Positions 54,985-64,000 of a stretch of 64,000 nt of DNA are shown here, one piece after another. Location of the stretch: the NCBI GenBank assembly GCA_021772675.1, contig JAJFLO010000169.1, positions 1-64,000 on the forward strand, in the 5' to 3' direction. Position 1 is the stretch's first letter. Every line of letters starts with the position of its first letter. A model generated the notes under the pieces. That model was not told where the DNA came from and made no database searches. It saw only the letters and a program-made list of their open reading frames with translations. The DNA comes from Verrucomicrobiota bacterium (GTDB lineage Bacteria; Verrucomicrobiota; Lentisphaeria; JABSQK01; JAJFLO01). The translations under genes and the position numbers were made by a program.

Positions 54985-55768
54985 AAATAAAGACCTATTC
55001 AGTTACAATACTAAATTGTTGCATGATGGTTGAAACGGGAATTCCAATTACTCGACTCAAGTTAACCTGCATCTTTCGCAAGCAACTTCTGCAAAACATC
55101 CTATCAGGTTGTGCTGCGACGATGTGTAATACAAAAAAAAGCTAAAGCATAACTCAGGATACTATTTTGGGATATTCTCTAAAATAATATAATCAGAGTT
55201 TATATATTTGTTCTAAATGTTTAATTTGCTAATGCGAATTCTAAATAAAATATATGTAAATCTCGTGCAAAATAACAATATTAGTTGAGACAGACTTGCT
55301 CTAGCAATTTACCTATGACGGTAAAACTATCATTTAGTTCCAAAATATGGATTTGTAACATCAATTAAATCAGCAAGTTACTAACTAAAACACTGTAATT
55401 TGGTTGCGTAATCTTAACCCTCAAATCAAGAGTATTTACATCAATCTAAGGCGTTTATCTATTTGATTCAGCGAACAAGTCCATTAGCCGCCCTCAAATA
55501 ACATCGGATTGAATTTGCTTGTGAGCTAGCTGATGGACGTTTATCAAGCAGTACAAAAGTACAGCGATCATTCGCTCAATCCTCACAATCTGATATTATA
55601 AGCAAGATCGTAGTGAAATCTTAAAGTCTCTTTTGTCCATAATGCCCTGACGCAGGGAAAATATGGTTACTAAGAACCAGCTCGGATTTTTATGATTTAT
55701 TATTTACGTTTAACTTCCAGCATAGGTCGTTTGTAGCTCCTGAAGCAAGTCCCGTTTTACGTGGATGA

Positions 55769-55788
55769 GCCAATTAATTGGCGTTTTT
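55769..55788 (+). terminator. Possible small intrinsic terminator
   Basis: GCCAA, loop TTAA, TTGGC, followed by GTTTTTT. The stem is only five pairs, and no + strand gene obviously ends here, so this could be the relic of a lost gene's terminator. Confidence 0.3.
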
Positions 55789-56346
55789 TGAGCAATCCAA
55801 ACGAATGGTAACGTACTCGCTTAACTATAAATATGGTTGTCCTATAATTTTATAGTTTCTTATACTTATAACCTCCCTATTTGAAAAGGAGATCCGGAGT
55901 TAACTACAAGCGGCAAATCTGTGAATCAAAATTGATTTTAGTGCTTAATGTTAAAAGAAATCTTTACATTGGCCGTACAGCCTCGACAAATATAAAACCA
56001 AACTTGGACTGTCGGGAGTATCATTCTATTCTTTGGAACAACCCTGGTGAACTTCCCTGGCATTCTGGTTTAGATACGCCCTCAAAAGGGAGTGCTACTA
56101 TTAACCGCCTATTTAGTCAATACGATATATAATATTTCCCAAATTTCGAAGGTCTTTTGCAGGTATTGAAAAGATATTTTACGGGGACAAACTTTAAGAT
56201 ATCAAGTCATTAGTTAATGATTTAGGAGAGAAGTAAGAAGCTGATTTAATAATCTCTACACTTTAGAATCGGATATCCATGCCATAAAATGTGACAAGTT
56301 TGTGCTTCACATGGTTAATTTCTATCCATTTTTGGTGCATTTTATT

Positions 56347-56368
56347 CTAGCAGTCTGTCGGACTTTGA
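56347..56368 (+). repeat. Family B repeat, left tip only
   Basis: CTAGCAGTCTGTCGGACTTT matches the left terminal repeat of the family B element exactly. The sequence then changes at once and the stop codon of the HtrA gene follows five bases later. This is a solo terminal repeat. Confidence 0.8.
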
Positions 56369-56372
56369 TAGA

Positions 56373-57791
56373 CTAAATCGGCACATTTAAAATATATCGA
56401 TGGAGTATGGCGTGACCTCTGACATTCAAAACTCTATCAACGACAAAATCCAGGACACGTCCATATCGATTTTGATTTAATGCGCGAACCAGATCTGGAA
56501 ATCCCGTAATTGGAATTTCTCCGATTTGGATAATGACATCTCCTCGTTGTACACCCTGTTTTACAAGCGAACTGTTTTGATCTAAATCACTGACTATTAA
56601 TCCCCTTGAGTAGGGCAAGCCAAGTGCCTCTCCGAGTCTCTTCGTTAGCGGTTGCAACTCAACGTTTAATGTTTTCATCGCCAATTCTTTACCGCCAAGT
56701 TCAGGAATAGCAGACACAATAAATTCTACTGCATCCCCGTTCTCTAAAGTAATTTTGACGTTCTCAGCGTTTTTGAGGGACCATAAAATTCTACTCACAT
56801 CTATTGCCTGGTTAACCTTGATGCCGTTAATTGATTGGATAATATCATTCTCTCTAATTGATGTTTGCTCCAAAGCACTATTTGCCAATATTTTGCTTAC
56901 ATACACTTTACTCTTTTTATCCTCGGTCGTAATCGTACCTGGTATCAATCCACAGCTACTCATGCTAAATCGAGAGGGAATTAGCCACGAACTAAGAATA
57001 TCTTCAATTCGCTTCAATGGTATCGCGAAACCAATACCTTCCGCATCGCCATGCATCGCCAGATTTATTCCGATCAGTTCCCCATCAACATTTATAATGG
57101 GCCCACCACTATTCCCTGGATTAATCGCTGCGTCTGTTTGCATGATGTCATCAAATAATTCTTCACCATCATAGATGACTTTACGCTTAATTGCACTGAG
57201 TACTCCGGTAGAGACACTATGTCCAAGTCCAAAGGGATTACCTACAGCAATAACAGTTTCACCTAAATAAAGATCGTTTGGTTTTGCGAAAGTTATGGCA
57301 TGAAGATTCGTATCCTCTGATAATCCTTCCAAACGAATAAGTGCTAAATCATTATCCTGATCGGTTGCAACAGGGACAGCATCATAGTCTGAACCATCTG
57401 CAAGTGTAATTATGATTCTGGATGCCCTCTGGATCACGTGATTGTTAGTCAGAATTAATCCACGTGAATCAACAATGACACCGCTGCCAAGTGAATTTGT
57501 TTTAAAGTTTCTATCTTGAAGCCCGAAAAATCGTTCAAAAAGTTTTGTGAAAGGGTCGGAGTAGCCAAAACGTTGATACCGCTTTGTGACCATTCGTTCT
57601 GTACTAATATTGACAACGGATTCTAAAACCTTGGAAACCGCTCTAACAACCGGGGTTACGCGATTTGATTTCGGATGATTGTCTGAGTCATTTGCAACAA
57701 GAATTTCCGTCGAAGTGATCAAAATCAACGAAATCAAACAAAAAATTCCATAACGTCTTATGCTGAGTAATATTTGAAAATCTGTTTTCAT
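56373..57791 (-). CDS. HtrA/DegQ-type periplasmic serine protease
   Basis: A 472-residue envelope protease. The signal is near 10-35 (RYGIFCLISLILITSTEILV). The trypsin-like domain has the triad His118 (LTNNHVI), Asp148 (QDNDLALIRL) and Ser228 (INPGNSGGPI). Two PDZ domains follow: the first near 270-360 (SALEQTSIRENDIIQSINGI), the second near 385-470 (SSLVKQGVQRGDVIIQIGEI). It degrades or refolds misfolded exported proteins. DegP, DegQ and MucD share this layout, so a finer name is not given. It is divergent from the DUF2851 gene. A solo family B tip lies just past the stop. Confidence 0.93.
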   Translation of the reverse strand: MKTDFQILLSIRRYGIFCLISLILITSTEILVANDSDNHPKSNRVTPVVRAVSKVLESVVNISTERMVTKRYQRFGYSDPFTKLFERFFGLQDRNFKTNSLGSGVIVDSRGLILTNNHVIQRASRIIITLADGSDYDAVPVATDQDNDLALIRLEGLSEDTNLHAITFAKPNDLYLGETVIAVGNPFGLGHSVSTGVLSAIKRKVIYDGEELFDDIMQTDAAINPGNSGGPIINVDGELIGINLAMHGDAEGIGFAIPLKRIEDILSSWLIPSRFSMSSCGLIPGTITTEDKKSKVYVSKILANSALEQTSIRENDIIQSINGIKVNQAIDVSRILWSLKNAENVKITLENGDAVEFIVSAIPELGGKELAMKTLNVELQPLTKRLGEALGLPYSRGLIVSDLDQNSSLVKQGVQRGDVIIQIGEIPITGFPDLVRALNQNRYGRVLDFVVDRVLNVRGHAILHRYILNVPI

Positions 57792-57853
57792 TTTATATTA
57801 TGCTCTTATTGTTTATTTTAACATTACTCTAATTGACCAATTTTAAATTCTAA

Positions 57854-59251
57854 ATGTTCCCTGATATGTCACAAAAGTCAAAATTCGATTCTGATGATTT
57901 CTTTCAACGCCTATTTTCAAATGGGTTCTATTTATTTGAAGGCCACGAACCGTATTTTCAGGAAAATCTACTGCAAATTGTCTGGAATGAACAATTATTC
58001 AAGACACCTTTATTCACCGAATCTGGAGATAAACTTGAAATTACACATAAAGGTATATGGAATGTTGAAACTGGACCAGATTTTCAACATGCAGAAATTT
58101 CTATTTCTGGAATTAAAAAACGGGGTTGGATAGAAATACATTTTAGTCCAGAAGATTGGATTAGACATCAACATCAAATTGATCCTGCCTACAACAATGT
58201 GATTCTTCATGTAGTATGGAATAACCCAAAAGAATTAGTCAATTTCCCATCAAATGTGCCATTGTTTAGTATTCGAAAACATTTATTGATTGCTCTTGAA
58301 GATGTGGTCAAAACGTTTAATCCTTCGTTATATCCTTATGCACGCAAAATTTCACCCGGAAAATATGCCAACTGGTTTTCAAGTTTAAGCAATGATCGGA
58401 TTATTGATCTAACACAGTCCTTTGGAATGATGAGAGTTTTCGAAAAAGCACGTCGTTACGCTCAGCAAATCATTAAATATGGTATCGAAGACACCGCTTA
58501 TAAAGCGCTATTTGATGGAATGGGATACAAAATAAATCGTGAAGGTTTCGCTAAACTCAGTTCTAAAATTTCACTGAATGAATTATCTCAATACCCCGAA
58601 ATAGATGCTCTGGCGGTATTATTTGGCACCGCAGGATTGCTTCCTGATCCGAGTCAAACAATAATACATCCTGAATATTTAGTTTGGGTAAAAAAAATGT
58701 GGACCTCCTGGTGGGATAAACGTCAAGACTATTCTCCAATTAAGTGGAAGAAAAATAGCTATAGACCATTAAATTCTCCTGAGAGAAGATTGCTTGCAGC
58801 TTATTATGTTCTTAAAAAAACTCAGTTTAAGCTGGGCTCTAGAATATCTGAAATTTTCAAACAAAAAAATTCAATTAAAAATTATCACAATGAACTAAAA
58901 AGTATTTTTACAATTGATAACGAATTAAATCAAAAGAAGTTTATTAGCTTTACCACAGCTCAAGCAAAATCCGCTTCGCTGTTGGGTGCAAATAGAGTCA
59001 ATGACCTTTTGATCAATTTTGCTATACCATTTTCCTTAGGACATTTTATGATTGAGGAAAATTTGGAATATTGCCAAATAATTAAACAGATTGCCAGGAA
59101 CGTTCCCAAGTTGCAAAGTAATCGTATCTTTAAAGAAGCAGTCCATCACTTTTTTATTCCACCGGAAAGAAGCAAAGCTATTTTAAAAAACGCATGTTCA
59201 CAACAGGGGCTTTTGAAACTCTATAAGGATTTTCATCACAATTTGAATTAA
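57854..59251 (+). CDS. DUF2851 family protein
   Basis: A 465-residue soluble protein. The N-terminal third carries the family's conserved blocks: LLQIVWNEQLF, GIWNVETGPDFQHAEISISG and GWIEIHFSPEDWIRHQHQID, then YNNVILHVVWNN. The acidic and histidine residues (GPDF, EIH, DW..H..H) resemble a metal-dependent active site, but no activity is established for the family that I can cite. The C-terminal two thirds are helical. It is found in Bacteroidetes and neighbouring phyla. It is divergent from the protease gene with 62 bp between. Confidence 0.78.
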   Translation: MFPDMSQKSKFDSDDFFQRLFSNGFYLFEGHEPYFQENLLQIVWNEQLFKTPLFTESGDKLEITHKGIWNVETGPDFQHAEISISGIKKRGWIEIHFSPEDWIRHQHQIDPAYNNVILHVVWNNPKELVNFPSNVPLFSIRKHLLIALEDVVKTFNPSLYPYARKISPGKYANWFSSLSNDRIIDLTQSFGMMRVFEKARRYAQQIIKYGIEDTAYKALFDGMGYKINREGFAKLSSKISLNELSQYPEIDALAVLFGTAGLLPDPSQTIIHPEYLVWVKKMWTSWWDKRQDYSPIKWKKNSYRPLNSPERRLLAAYYVLKKTQFKLGSRISEIFKQKNSIKNYHNELKSIFTIDNELNQKKFISFTTAQAKSASLLGANRVNDLLINFAIPFSLGHFMIEENLEYCQIIKQIARNVPKLQSNRIFKEAVHHFFIPPERSKAILKNACSQQGLLKLYKDFHHNLN

Positions 59252-59435
59252 TTTTGAATTTTTGAGTTGCGAATTCGGAAATTATTCTTAAATTAGAACT
59301 TATAGCTGATTGTACACTATCTATTTTATTTCCTTAGATTGTTGCCATTCGCTTGATGAGGACATGACAGTGATTAGGCATGATTGTGCTTCTTACTAAG
59401 TAAATCAGACAATAAAATCAACTAGGATATTGTTA

Positions 59436-60161
59436 ATGAAATACGCTGTTTTTGGCGATGTACACGCAAATTTGGAAGCATTAACTGCGGTGCTTGAGGA
59501 ATGCGATAAAATAGGTGTCGATAATTATTTATGTATCGGTGATATCGTTGGATACAATGCGGATCCAAGTGACTGTATGGAAATCATCAAAAAGCTCCCC
59601 CTTGCCGGAGTTGTTATGGGAAATCATGACGAGCAGGCCGCAGAAAATACCGATTTGACCGGATTCAATGCTCAGGCTGCAATGGCGATCGAATGGACCA
59701 GAAACAATCTAACACCGGAACAACGTCTATGGTTGAAGCGGTTAAAGCTTACCATGCAGATAGGAAAAATCACAATTGTCCATGCTTCCTTGGATTCTCC
59801 AAAACGGTGGGGATATATTTTTGACAAACTGTCAGCGGGGGCAAGTTTCAGCTATCAGTTTTCACAAATCTGCTTCTGTGGACATTCCCACGTACCTTTG
59901 GCGTTCGAAAAATTTGGCACGATTCAAGGCGGGAAATATAGTGAGATAAAAATTCAGCAAGGGCATAAATATCTTATAAACGTCGGTAGTGTTGGTCAGC
60001 CTCGTGACGGTAATTGGAAGTCCGCATTCGTTATATATGATTCGGATGAGAATTTAGTCACGTTACACCGCATTCCCTATGATATTAAGTCCGCTCAGGA
60101 AAAAATTATCAAAGCTGGTTTACCAGAAAGGTTAGCTCTCCGCTTAGAAAAAGGCTCCTAA
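59436..60161 (+). CDS. Metallophosphoesterase (YfcE/MJ0936-like)
   Basis: A roughly 241-residue calcineurin-like phosphoesterase. The ATG at 59436 is preferred over a TTG at 59430 because the family starts MKYAVFGDVHANLEAL. The metal-binding set is complete: GDVH near residue 8-11, LCIGDIVGYNADP, VVMGNHD, IVHAS and CFCGHSHVP. Small stand-alone enzymes of this type hydrolyse phosphodiesters or phosphomonoesters of unknown physiological identity. It precedes the glycosyltransferase gene by two bases, suggesting co-transcription. Confidence 0.88.
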   Translation: MKYAVFGDVHANLEALTAVLEECDKIGVDNYLCIGDIVGYNADPSDCMEIIKKLPLAGVVMGNHDEQAAENTDLTGFNAQAAMAIEWTRNNLTPEQRLWLKRLKLTMQIGKITIVHASLDSPKRWGYIFDKLSAGASFSYQFSQICFCGHSHVPLAFEKFGTIQGGKYSEIKIQQGHKYLINVGSVGQPRDGNWKSAFVIYDSDENLVTLHRIPYDIKSAQEKIIKAGLPERLALRLEKGS

Positions 60162-60163
60162 TA

Positions 60164-61207
60164 GTGAAAATACTGGTCATTAAACCCAGTAGTTTAGGTG
60201 ATATTTTTCATACTCTGCCCGCTGTAAGAATTCTTAAGGATCAAATCCCCAAATGCCATATAACTTGGTTAATTTCTGACCAATTCTATGAACTTTCCAA
60301 ATTATTTTCAGATGTCGATGAGTTTATTTTTTTTAAACGCAAACACTGGTCGAAAGTTGCGAATTTTGGCGATCTTGTTCGATTTCTTGTTAGCTTACGT
60401 CACCGTTATTTTGATTATGTAATTGATTTCCAGGGGCTCTTCAGAAGTGGATTATGTACATTTTTTGCTAACAGTCCCGCCAAATACGGATTTTCTCACG
60501 CTCGCGAATTTGCTCAAATTTCCTATTCAAAGCAAATTAGAATTCCTCCAGATATAATTCATGCTGTTGAAAAAAACATATTTTTGGTACAACAGGTATT
60601 TAATATTTTCGGAAATTACCTTGCTCCTCGATTTATTGAAAATCAAAATTGGGAATCAGATGCAAACAACCTACTATGTGAAAACAATATTGCTGACGAC
60701 GCCAAATTAATTGCAATAGCACCTGCGACACGATGGCCAAGTAAAACATGGCCGCAGCGTCACTTTTCAGAAACGATATCGATGCTTAATGCTAAGGCTC
60801 AAAGCCGTATCACATTTTGGATTCTCGGTTCTGACACAGAATCCGATATCGGTAATGCAATTATCGAATCCTGTCGGGCTGAAAATGTGAATAATCTAAT
60901 GGGCAAAACAAGCCTGCCAGTCATGGTGCAACTACTAAAGAAAAGCTCTATGCTTTTAACCAATGATAGCGGGCCGATGCATATCGCGGCAGCGCTACAG
61001 ATTCCCACAGTATCTTTTTTCGGTCCAACCGACCCACTCAAAACGGGGCCCTACGGAGACATTCATAAAATATTCAAATCAGAAGTGAGCTGTTCTCCTT
61101 GTTTCAAGCGCAACTGTCCGTTGCCGCAGCAACTATGTTTAAGCGATGTGATGACGCCACTCAGTGTCACGCAATATATTCAGTCAGAGATTTTTGGAGA
61201 TTGTTAA
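60164..61207 (+). CDS. Glycosyltransferase family 9 (heptosyltransferase-like)
   Basis: A 347-residue GT-B enzyme of the ADP-heptose transferase family, which adds heptose to the inner core of LPS. ILVIKPSSLGDIFHTLPAVRIL opens the acceptor domain. IAIAPATRWPSKTWPQRHFSE and LLTNDSGPMHIAAALQIPTVSFFGPTDPLKTGP form the sugar-nucleotide site. SCSPCFKRNCPLPQQLCLSDV is the family C-terminal cysteine block. Translation begins with GTG two bases after the phosphoesterase stop. The exact sugar acceptor (WaaC or WaaF type) cannot be distinguished. Confidence 0.9.
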   Translation: MKILVIKPSSLGDIFHTLPAVRILKDQIPKCHITWLISDQFYELSKLFSDVDEFIFFKRKHWSKVANFGDLVRFLVSLRHRYFDYVIDFQGLFRSGLCTFFANSPAKYGFSHAREFAQISYSKQIRIPPDIIHAVEKNIFLVQQVFNIFGNYLAPRFIENQNWESDANNLLCENNIADDAKLIAIAPATRWPSKTWPQRHFSETISMLNAKAQSRITFWILGSDTESDIGNAIIESCRAENVNNLMGKTSLPVMVQLLKKSSMLLTNDSGPMHIAAALQIPTVSFFGPTDPLKTGPYGDIHKIFKSEVSCSPCFKRNCPLPQQLCLSDVMTPLSVTQYIQSEIFGDC

Positions 61208-61409
61208 TCCTGTCAACACCCTCCTGGAGTCTATAAATCGGACTAACATTGAACTATTTTAGATTATATTTTTTACGTCATTGTCGCCGAAAGTAGTATA
61301 CCCTATTAGGGTGTAGCTAAAAATGTGTGCTCAAGTCATTGGATTTAGCTACGCCCAGAAATGCGTTTGCTACGTTCTCTCGAAAATTCACGCACTAATC
61401 GTACGAATG
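61208..61409. other. Convergent intergenic region with inverted repeats
   Basis: Two inverted repeats lie here: TACCCTATTAGGGT near 61299-61312, and GTAGCTAAA (61313-61321) paired with TTTAGCTAC (61344-61352). They may terminate the converging transcripts or be a remnant of another palindromic element. Confidence 0.4.
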
Positions 61410-62405
61410 TCATATTGTTATTTTACCAGTAAAAGGACGCATTACATCGCTGATGGTAATGATCCCTGAATGCATGTTTTTATCATCAAGAACCACTAAA
61501 AAAGGACTTTTATTGATTCTTGATCGAGGAATTACATTCTGGATTAATAATTGATCAGAAATTGTTACAATTGGTCGAATGTATTCCAGAACATATTTTT
61601 TTCCCCAAAGAGTTTTATCAACCAGAAAGAACGCATCATAGATTGAAAAAACACCCACCCATTTCTTCCCATTTTCAATAAAAACGGGAAGTCGGCTGAC
61701 TTGATGTTTCTGTGCAAAATGCAATGCTTTTTTCAATGTTGCATTGGATGGTATTGCTTTAACATCCTGAAATTTTACTGAGAGATCTTTCACTTTTGTA
61801 TGATGAAATTCTAACGCATTTTCCAGAAGTAAATAGGCTTCATTGTCAATGAGATGGTCTTCATGACTTTCCATAATCATTGTTCTGAAATCTTCTCTCA
61901 TTAGTGAAGCTTCGGCGGGAATATTTTTGTCACTATGAATCAAATACCTATTTAGTAGTTTTACAATTTTTGTGAGGATTGTAATGACAGGAGAAAACAT
62001 TCTGTGAAAGAAATAGAATGGATAAATGAATAATTGACAGCGATAAAACGGTCTCTGCCTGAACCAGACTTTTGGAGAAATTTCGCCAAAAACTAGGACA
62101 ATAAGAGTTAATACTACTGAACTTAAAGCTGAAATGACGAATGAATCGTAGTAAATACGTACCAGTTCGTCAAAAAAAACTGCGAGAAAACAGTTACTGA
62201 TATTATTTCCTAACAGTATGGCGGATAGCATCGTTTCAGGTCTATCCAAATATCGCTTCATTATTTCAGCCCGCTTCGACCCCTGTTCAATAGCGTGGTT
62301 TAATCGGGCATTGCGAACAGAAATGATGCCGCTTTCAAATCCGCTGAAGCATGCAGAGAAAATTAGAAAAACAATAATTAGAAAACTAAAGACAAAAACT
62401 ATCAT
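61410..62405 (-). CDS. CNNM/CorC-type membrane protein (DUF21 plus CBS)
   Basis: A 331-residue protein of the hemolysin/CorB-CNNM family, probably a divalent-cation transporter or efflux regulator. An N-terminal DUF21 membrane domain has IVFVFSFLIIVFLIFSACFSGFESGIIS and VVLTLIVLVFGEISPKVWF, containing the conserved SG.E and GE..PK motifs. A pair of CBS domains follows (HFAQKHQVSRLPVFIENGKK region and the C-terminal SPFLVVLDDKNMHSGIITISD). It lacks the CorC/HlyC extra domain of its partner. Its start overlaps the partner's stop by four bases (ATGA). Confidence 0.88.
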   Translation of the reverse strand: MIVFVFSFLIIVFLIFSACFSGFESGIISVRNARLNHAIEQGSKRAEIMKRYLDRPETMLSAILLGNNISNCFLAVFFDELVRIYYDSFVISALSSVVLTLIVLVFGEISPKVWFRQRPFYRCQLFIYPFYFFHRMFSPVITILTKIVKLLNRYLIHSDKNIPAEASLMREDFRTMIMESHEDHLIDNEAYLLLENALEFHHTKVKDLSVKFQDVKAIPSNATLKKALHFAQKHQVSRLPVFIENGKKWVGVFSIYDAFFLVDKTLWGKKYVLEYIRPIVTISDQLLIQNVIPRSRINKSPFLVVLDDKNMHSGIITISDVMRPFTGKITI

Positions 62406-63661
62406 TCTTTAGTTCCTTTCTGTATCAAATCTAATTCAATTATCCGGTTTCGGTTCACCGCTCGGACTTTAAATAAATAACCTTGGTATTCCCATGAATC
62501 GTCTTTATCTGGAATTTTTCCGATCTGCTCAGTTAATAATCCACCAACCGTCTCAGAATTTCCCACGGGCAACTCAACTGAAATTAATTCAGCAATTTGA
62601 TGTTTTTGAATAAGCCCACTCAAACGCCATTGATTGTCATTTATTTTTGTTATTGTCCAAGTTGGGATATCATATTCATCAGTCATTTCACCAACAACTT
62701 CCTCGACAATATCTTCCACCTTCAGAATTCCAGAAGATCCGCCATATTCGTCTACAACGACAGACATGGCTTGATTTTTCTCTCTCAAGATCTCCAATAC
62801 AGTATTCAGAGAGGCTTGTTCAGGAACATAAACGGGCTTCAATAAGCAGGTCTTTTGCCAGGATTTTCTTACTGCTATAGGTGCGAGTAAAAACATTCTG
62901 ACGTCCAAAATCCCAACCAAGTTATCTAAGTCGCCATTCGTCGCCGGAATCAGTCTATGGCAATGCCGTTGTATCGTTTCAGTAACTTTTAAATAATCCC
63001 ATGACACCTCAACGATTTTTACGTCAATACGTGGAATCATTGCCGTAAGAACTGATTTATTTCTCAACTGTAGTATTCTTTCAAGCAGATGAGATTCCTT
63101 ATCAGAAAAGGCCCCAACGTTTTTACCTAACGTAATATAAGTTTGATATTCGTCAGCGGTTATTGCAGTTGAATCAGTCGATTCGCTAGCGAACGAAGTT
63201 AAAATTCGGGTAGAAATTTTCTTTAAAAATAAAATCAATGGTTTGAATAATCGATAGCAGAACAATACCAGCGGTGCAATGATTGGTGCGATTCGAATTG
63301 AATTTGAATACGCGATTGATTTGGGTGTGACCTCTCCGAAGATGAGAAGAATCACTGTAATTGAGGTCCCGGCGATGAGGGGAGCTGCGAATCCTGAAAT
63401 GAACACAGAAGTTAAATTATTAAATGTGATCGCAGCAAAAATATTCACGAAATTATTCGCAATTAAAATTGCCACAAGTGTTCCGTGATAATCATCCATA
63501 AGAAAAGAAACCATCTTCTGGTATTTATTTCCATTCGATTTCCACTGCCTCAATGTTGTTTTTTCCAATGAAAACAACGCAGTTTCAGAAGAGGAAAATA
63601 AGCCGGAAAACAGAATGGCCATTACCAAAAGCAATAATTGAAAAATTAGTATATAATTCAT
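62402..63661 (-). CDS. CNNM/CorC-type membrane protein (DUF21, CBS and CorC_HlyC)
   Basis: A 419-residue hemolysin-C-type protein. DUF21 membrane domain: LLVMAILFSGLFSSSETALFSL (SSSE motif) and ITVILLIFGEVTPKSIAYSN. CBS pair: RNKSVLTAMIPRIDVKIVE to VVVDEYGGSSGILKVEDIVEE, the latter a hallmark. The C-terminal CorC_HlyC domain (about 335-419) includes LSGLIQKHQIAELISVELPV and TVGGLLTEQIGKIPDKDDS. Such pairs of paralogues are common; both would act in magnesium or cobalt homeostasis. The membrane and CBS motifs are intact. Confidence 0.92.
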   Translation of the reverse strand: MNYILIFQLLLLVMAILFSGLFSSSETALFSLEKTTLRQWKSNGNKYQKMVSFLMDDYHGTLVAILIANNFVNIFAAITFNNLTSVFISGFAAPLIAGTSITVILLIFGEVTPKSIAYSNSIRIAPIIAPLVLFCYRLFKPLILFLKKISTRILTSFASESTDSTAITADEYQTYITLGKNVGAFSDKESHLLERILQLRNKSVLTAMIPRIDVKIVEVSWDYLKVTETIQRHCHRLIPATNGDLDNLVGILDVRMFLLAPIAVRKSWQKTCLLKPVYVPEQASLNTVLEILREKNQAMSVVVDEYGGSSGILKVEDIVEEVVGEMTDEYDIPTWTITKINDNQWRLSGLIQKHQIAELISVELPVGNSETVGGLLTEQIGKIPDKDDSWEYQGYLFKVRAVNRNRIIELDLIQKGTKE

Positions 63662-63742
63662 TGGTGATTAATTGAATTGAGCCATTGTTAATAATTTTTA
63701 ATTATTCAATCATTGATTATTTTCAATCACAAAATTTTGCGT

Positions 63743-64000
63743 TCAGTTTACCCATGATCGAAACACCTCTAATGACCTTTTATCGCTATCCAAGCGCCAG
63801 TCAGGCTCTCCTTCGGAGATTTTATTAAAATTAAAATAGATAAATCCTTTAATTCTCCTGTCTGATGAAACAGATCTCAAAAAAGTTTTTAGCCAGACAA
63901 ATTTTCGCGGATCAGCAGCGCATCCGATTTCAGAAAGATATAATGGTTTTTTATATTGGCTCAGACGTTTTATCGTATCCTCAAATATATCAGTATATCG
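63743..64000 (-). CDS. Glycoside-hydrolase-like protein, C-terminal part, cut by window edge
   Basis: A frame on the minus strand is open from base 64000 to the stop at 63743-63745 (85 residues). It contains YKKPLYLSEIGCAAD, a typical late-strand nucleophile motif (Glu in LSEIG) of GH26/GH5-type hydrolases, then KFVWLKTFLRSVSSDRRIKG, FIYFNFNK and EPDWRLDSDKRSLEVFRSWV. The final DWRL...S...F block is the end seen in GH26-like mannanase and related proteins of polysaccharide metabolism. Identification is by motif only; most of the enzyme lies outside the window. Confidence 0.6.
   Translation of the reverse strand, partial: RYTDIFEDTIKRLSQYKKPLYLSEIGCAADPRKFVWLKTFLRSVSSDRRIKGFIYFNFNKISEGEPDWRLDSDKRSLEVFRSWVN

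Larger units (their letters stand above)
54985..56372. other. 1388-bp gap with little visible content
   Basis: The gap lies upstream of the secretion operon and downstream of the HtrA gene. An 83-codon + strand frame (TTG at 55881 to 56132) lacks family features and a convincing start, and I do not call it. A small terminator-like hairpin lies at 55769-55788 and a family B tip at 56347. The rest is AT-rich and may be decayed gene sequence. The secretion-operon promoter must be near 55000. Confidence 0.45.

Noticed and set aside
55881-56132. 83-codon + strand frame in the long gap
   Set aside because: TTG start, no homologous motif, and amino-acid composition not typical of a conserved protein.

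Overview
The window looks like a piece of a low-GC, Gram-negative chromosome. It carries LPS-type glycosyltransferase genes, a type II secretion block with a lipoprotein secretin, ExbB/ExbD transport pairs and outer-membrane-type proteins. LL-diaminopimelate aminotransferase (DapL), a DUF1559-like pseudopilin and TPR-ExbB clusters occur together in Planctomycetes-Verrucomicrobia-Lentisphaerae type bacteria. That placement is an inference; no rRNA or other decisive marker is present.

Layout. 1-1757 is decayed DNA: an IS4-family transposase start cut by the window edge and a broken KDO-transferase-like gene. 1785-6333 is an accessory island with an HPr-kinase-like ATPase, a sulfotransferase, two PqqD-like peptide carriers, a GNAT acetyltransferase and a lasso-peptide B2-type peptidase. 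The first two genes are visibly richer in G and C than their surroundings. This is the toolkit of a ribosomal-peptide modification system, but no precursor gene or asparagine-synthetase-like cyclase is visible. 6420-9400 is an argB-argD-argF block. 10148-14825 is a TPR-TPR-ExbB operon whose exbD is cut off by a REP-like repeat, next to a decayed ISKra4-type transposon (14988-16102).

16207-30227 is mostly housekeeping: folA, leuS, a sugar-nucleotide SDR, murB, a flavoprotein reductase, a CMP-sugar synthetase, a stand-alone response regulator, tsaB, a TerB-like protein and aroQ. It ends with a 1090-residue protein that appears to join a glutamate-dehydrogenase-like domain to HEAT and TPR-like segments. 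31374-46624 holds nhaA, an ABC-2 exporter, dapL, a pseudopilin-like protein, two unknown membrane proteins, birA, a Pta-N-terminal-like protein, a DUF721 protein, yggS, a complete exbB-exbD cluster and guaA. 46629-47432 is a porin-like pseudogene. 47514-54984 is a tightly coupled type II secretion operon (L-M-C-D-E order). The right end has an HtrA protease, a DUF2851 protein, a phosphoesterase, a family 9 glycosyltransferase, two CNNM/CorC membrane proteins and the C-terminus of a glycoside hydrolase.

The intergenic DNA is seeded with palindromic, MITE-like elements. Family A (about 180 bp, ends reading TTAGCCTGATTAATTCATG), family B (168 bp, with 24-bp perfect terminal repeats), an A/B hybrid and an unrelated family C can all be recognised. 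One copy supplies the stop codon and last residues of the B2-like gene. These repeats, the several pseudogenes and the transposon remnants show a genome under active rearrangement.
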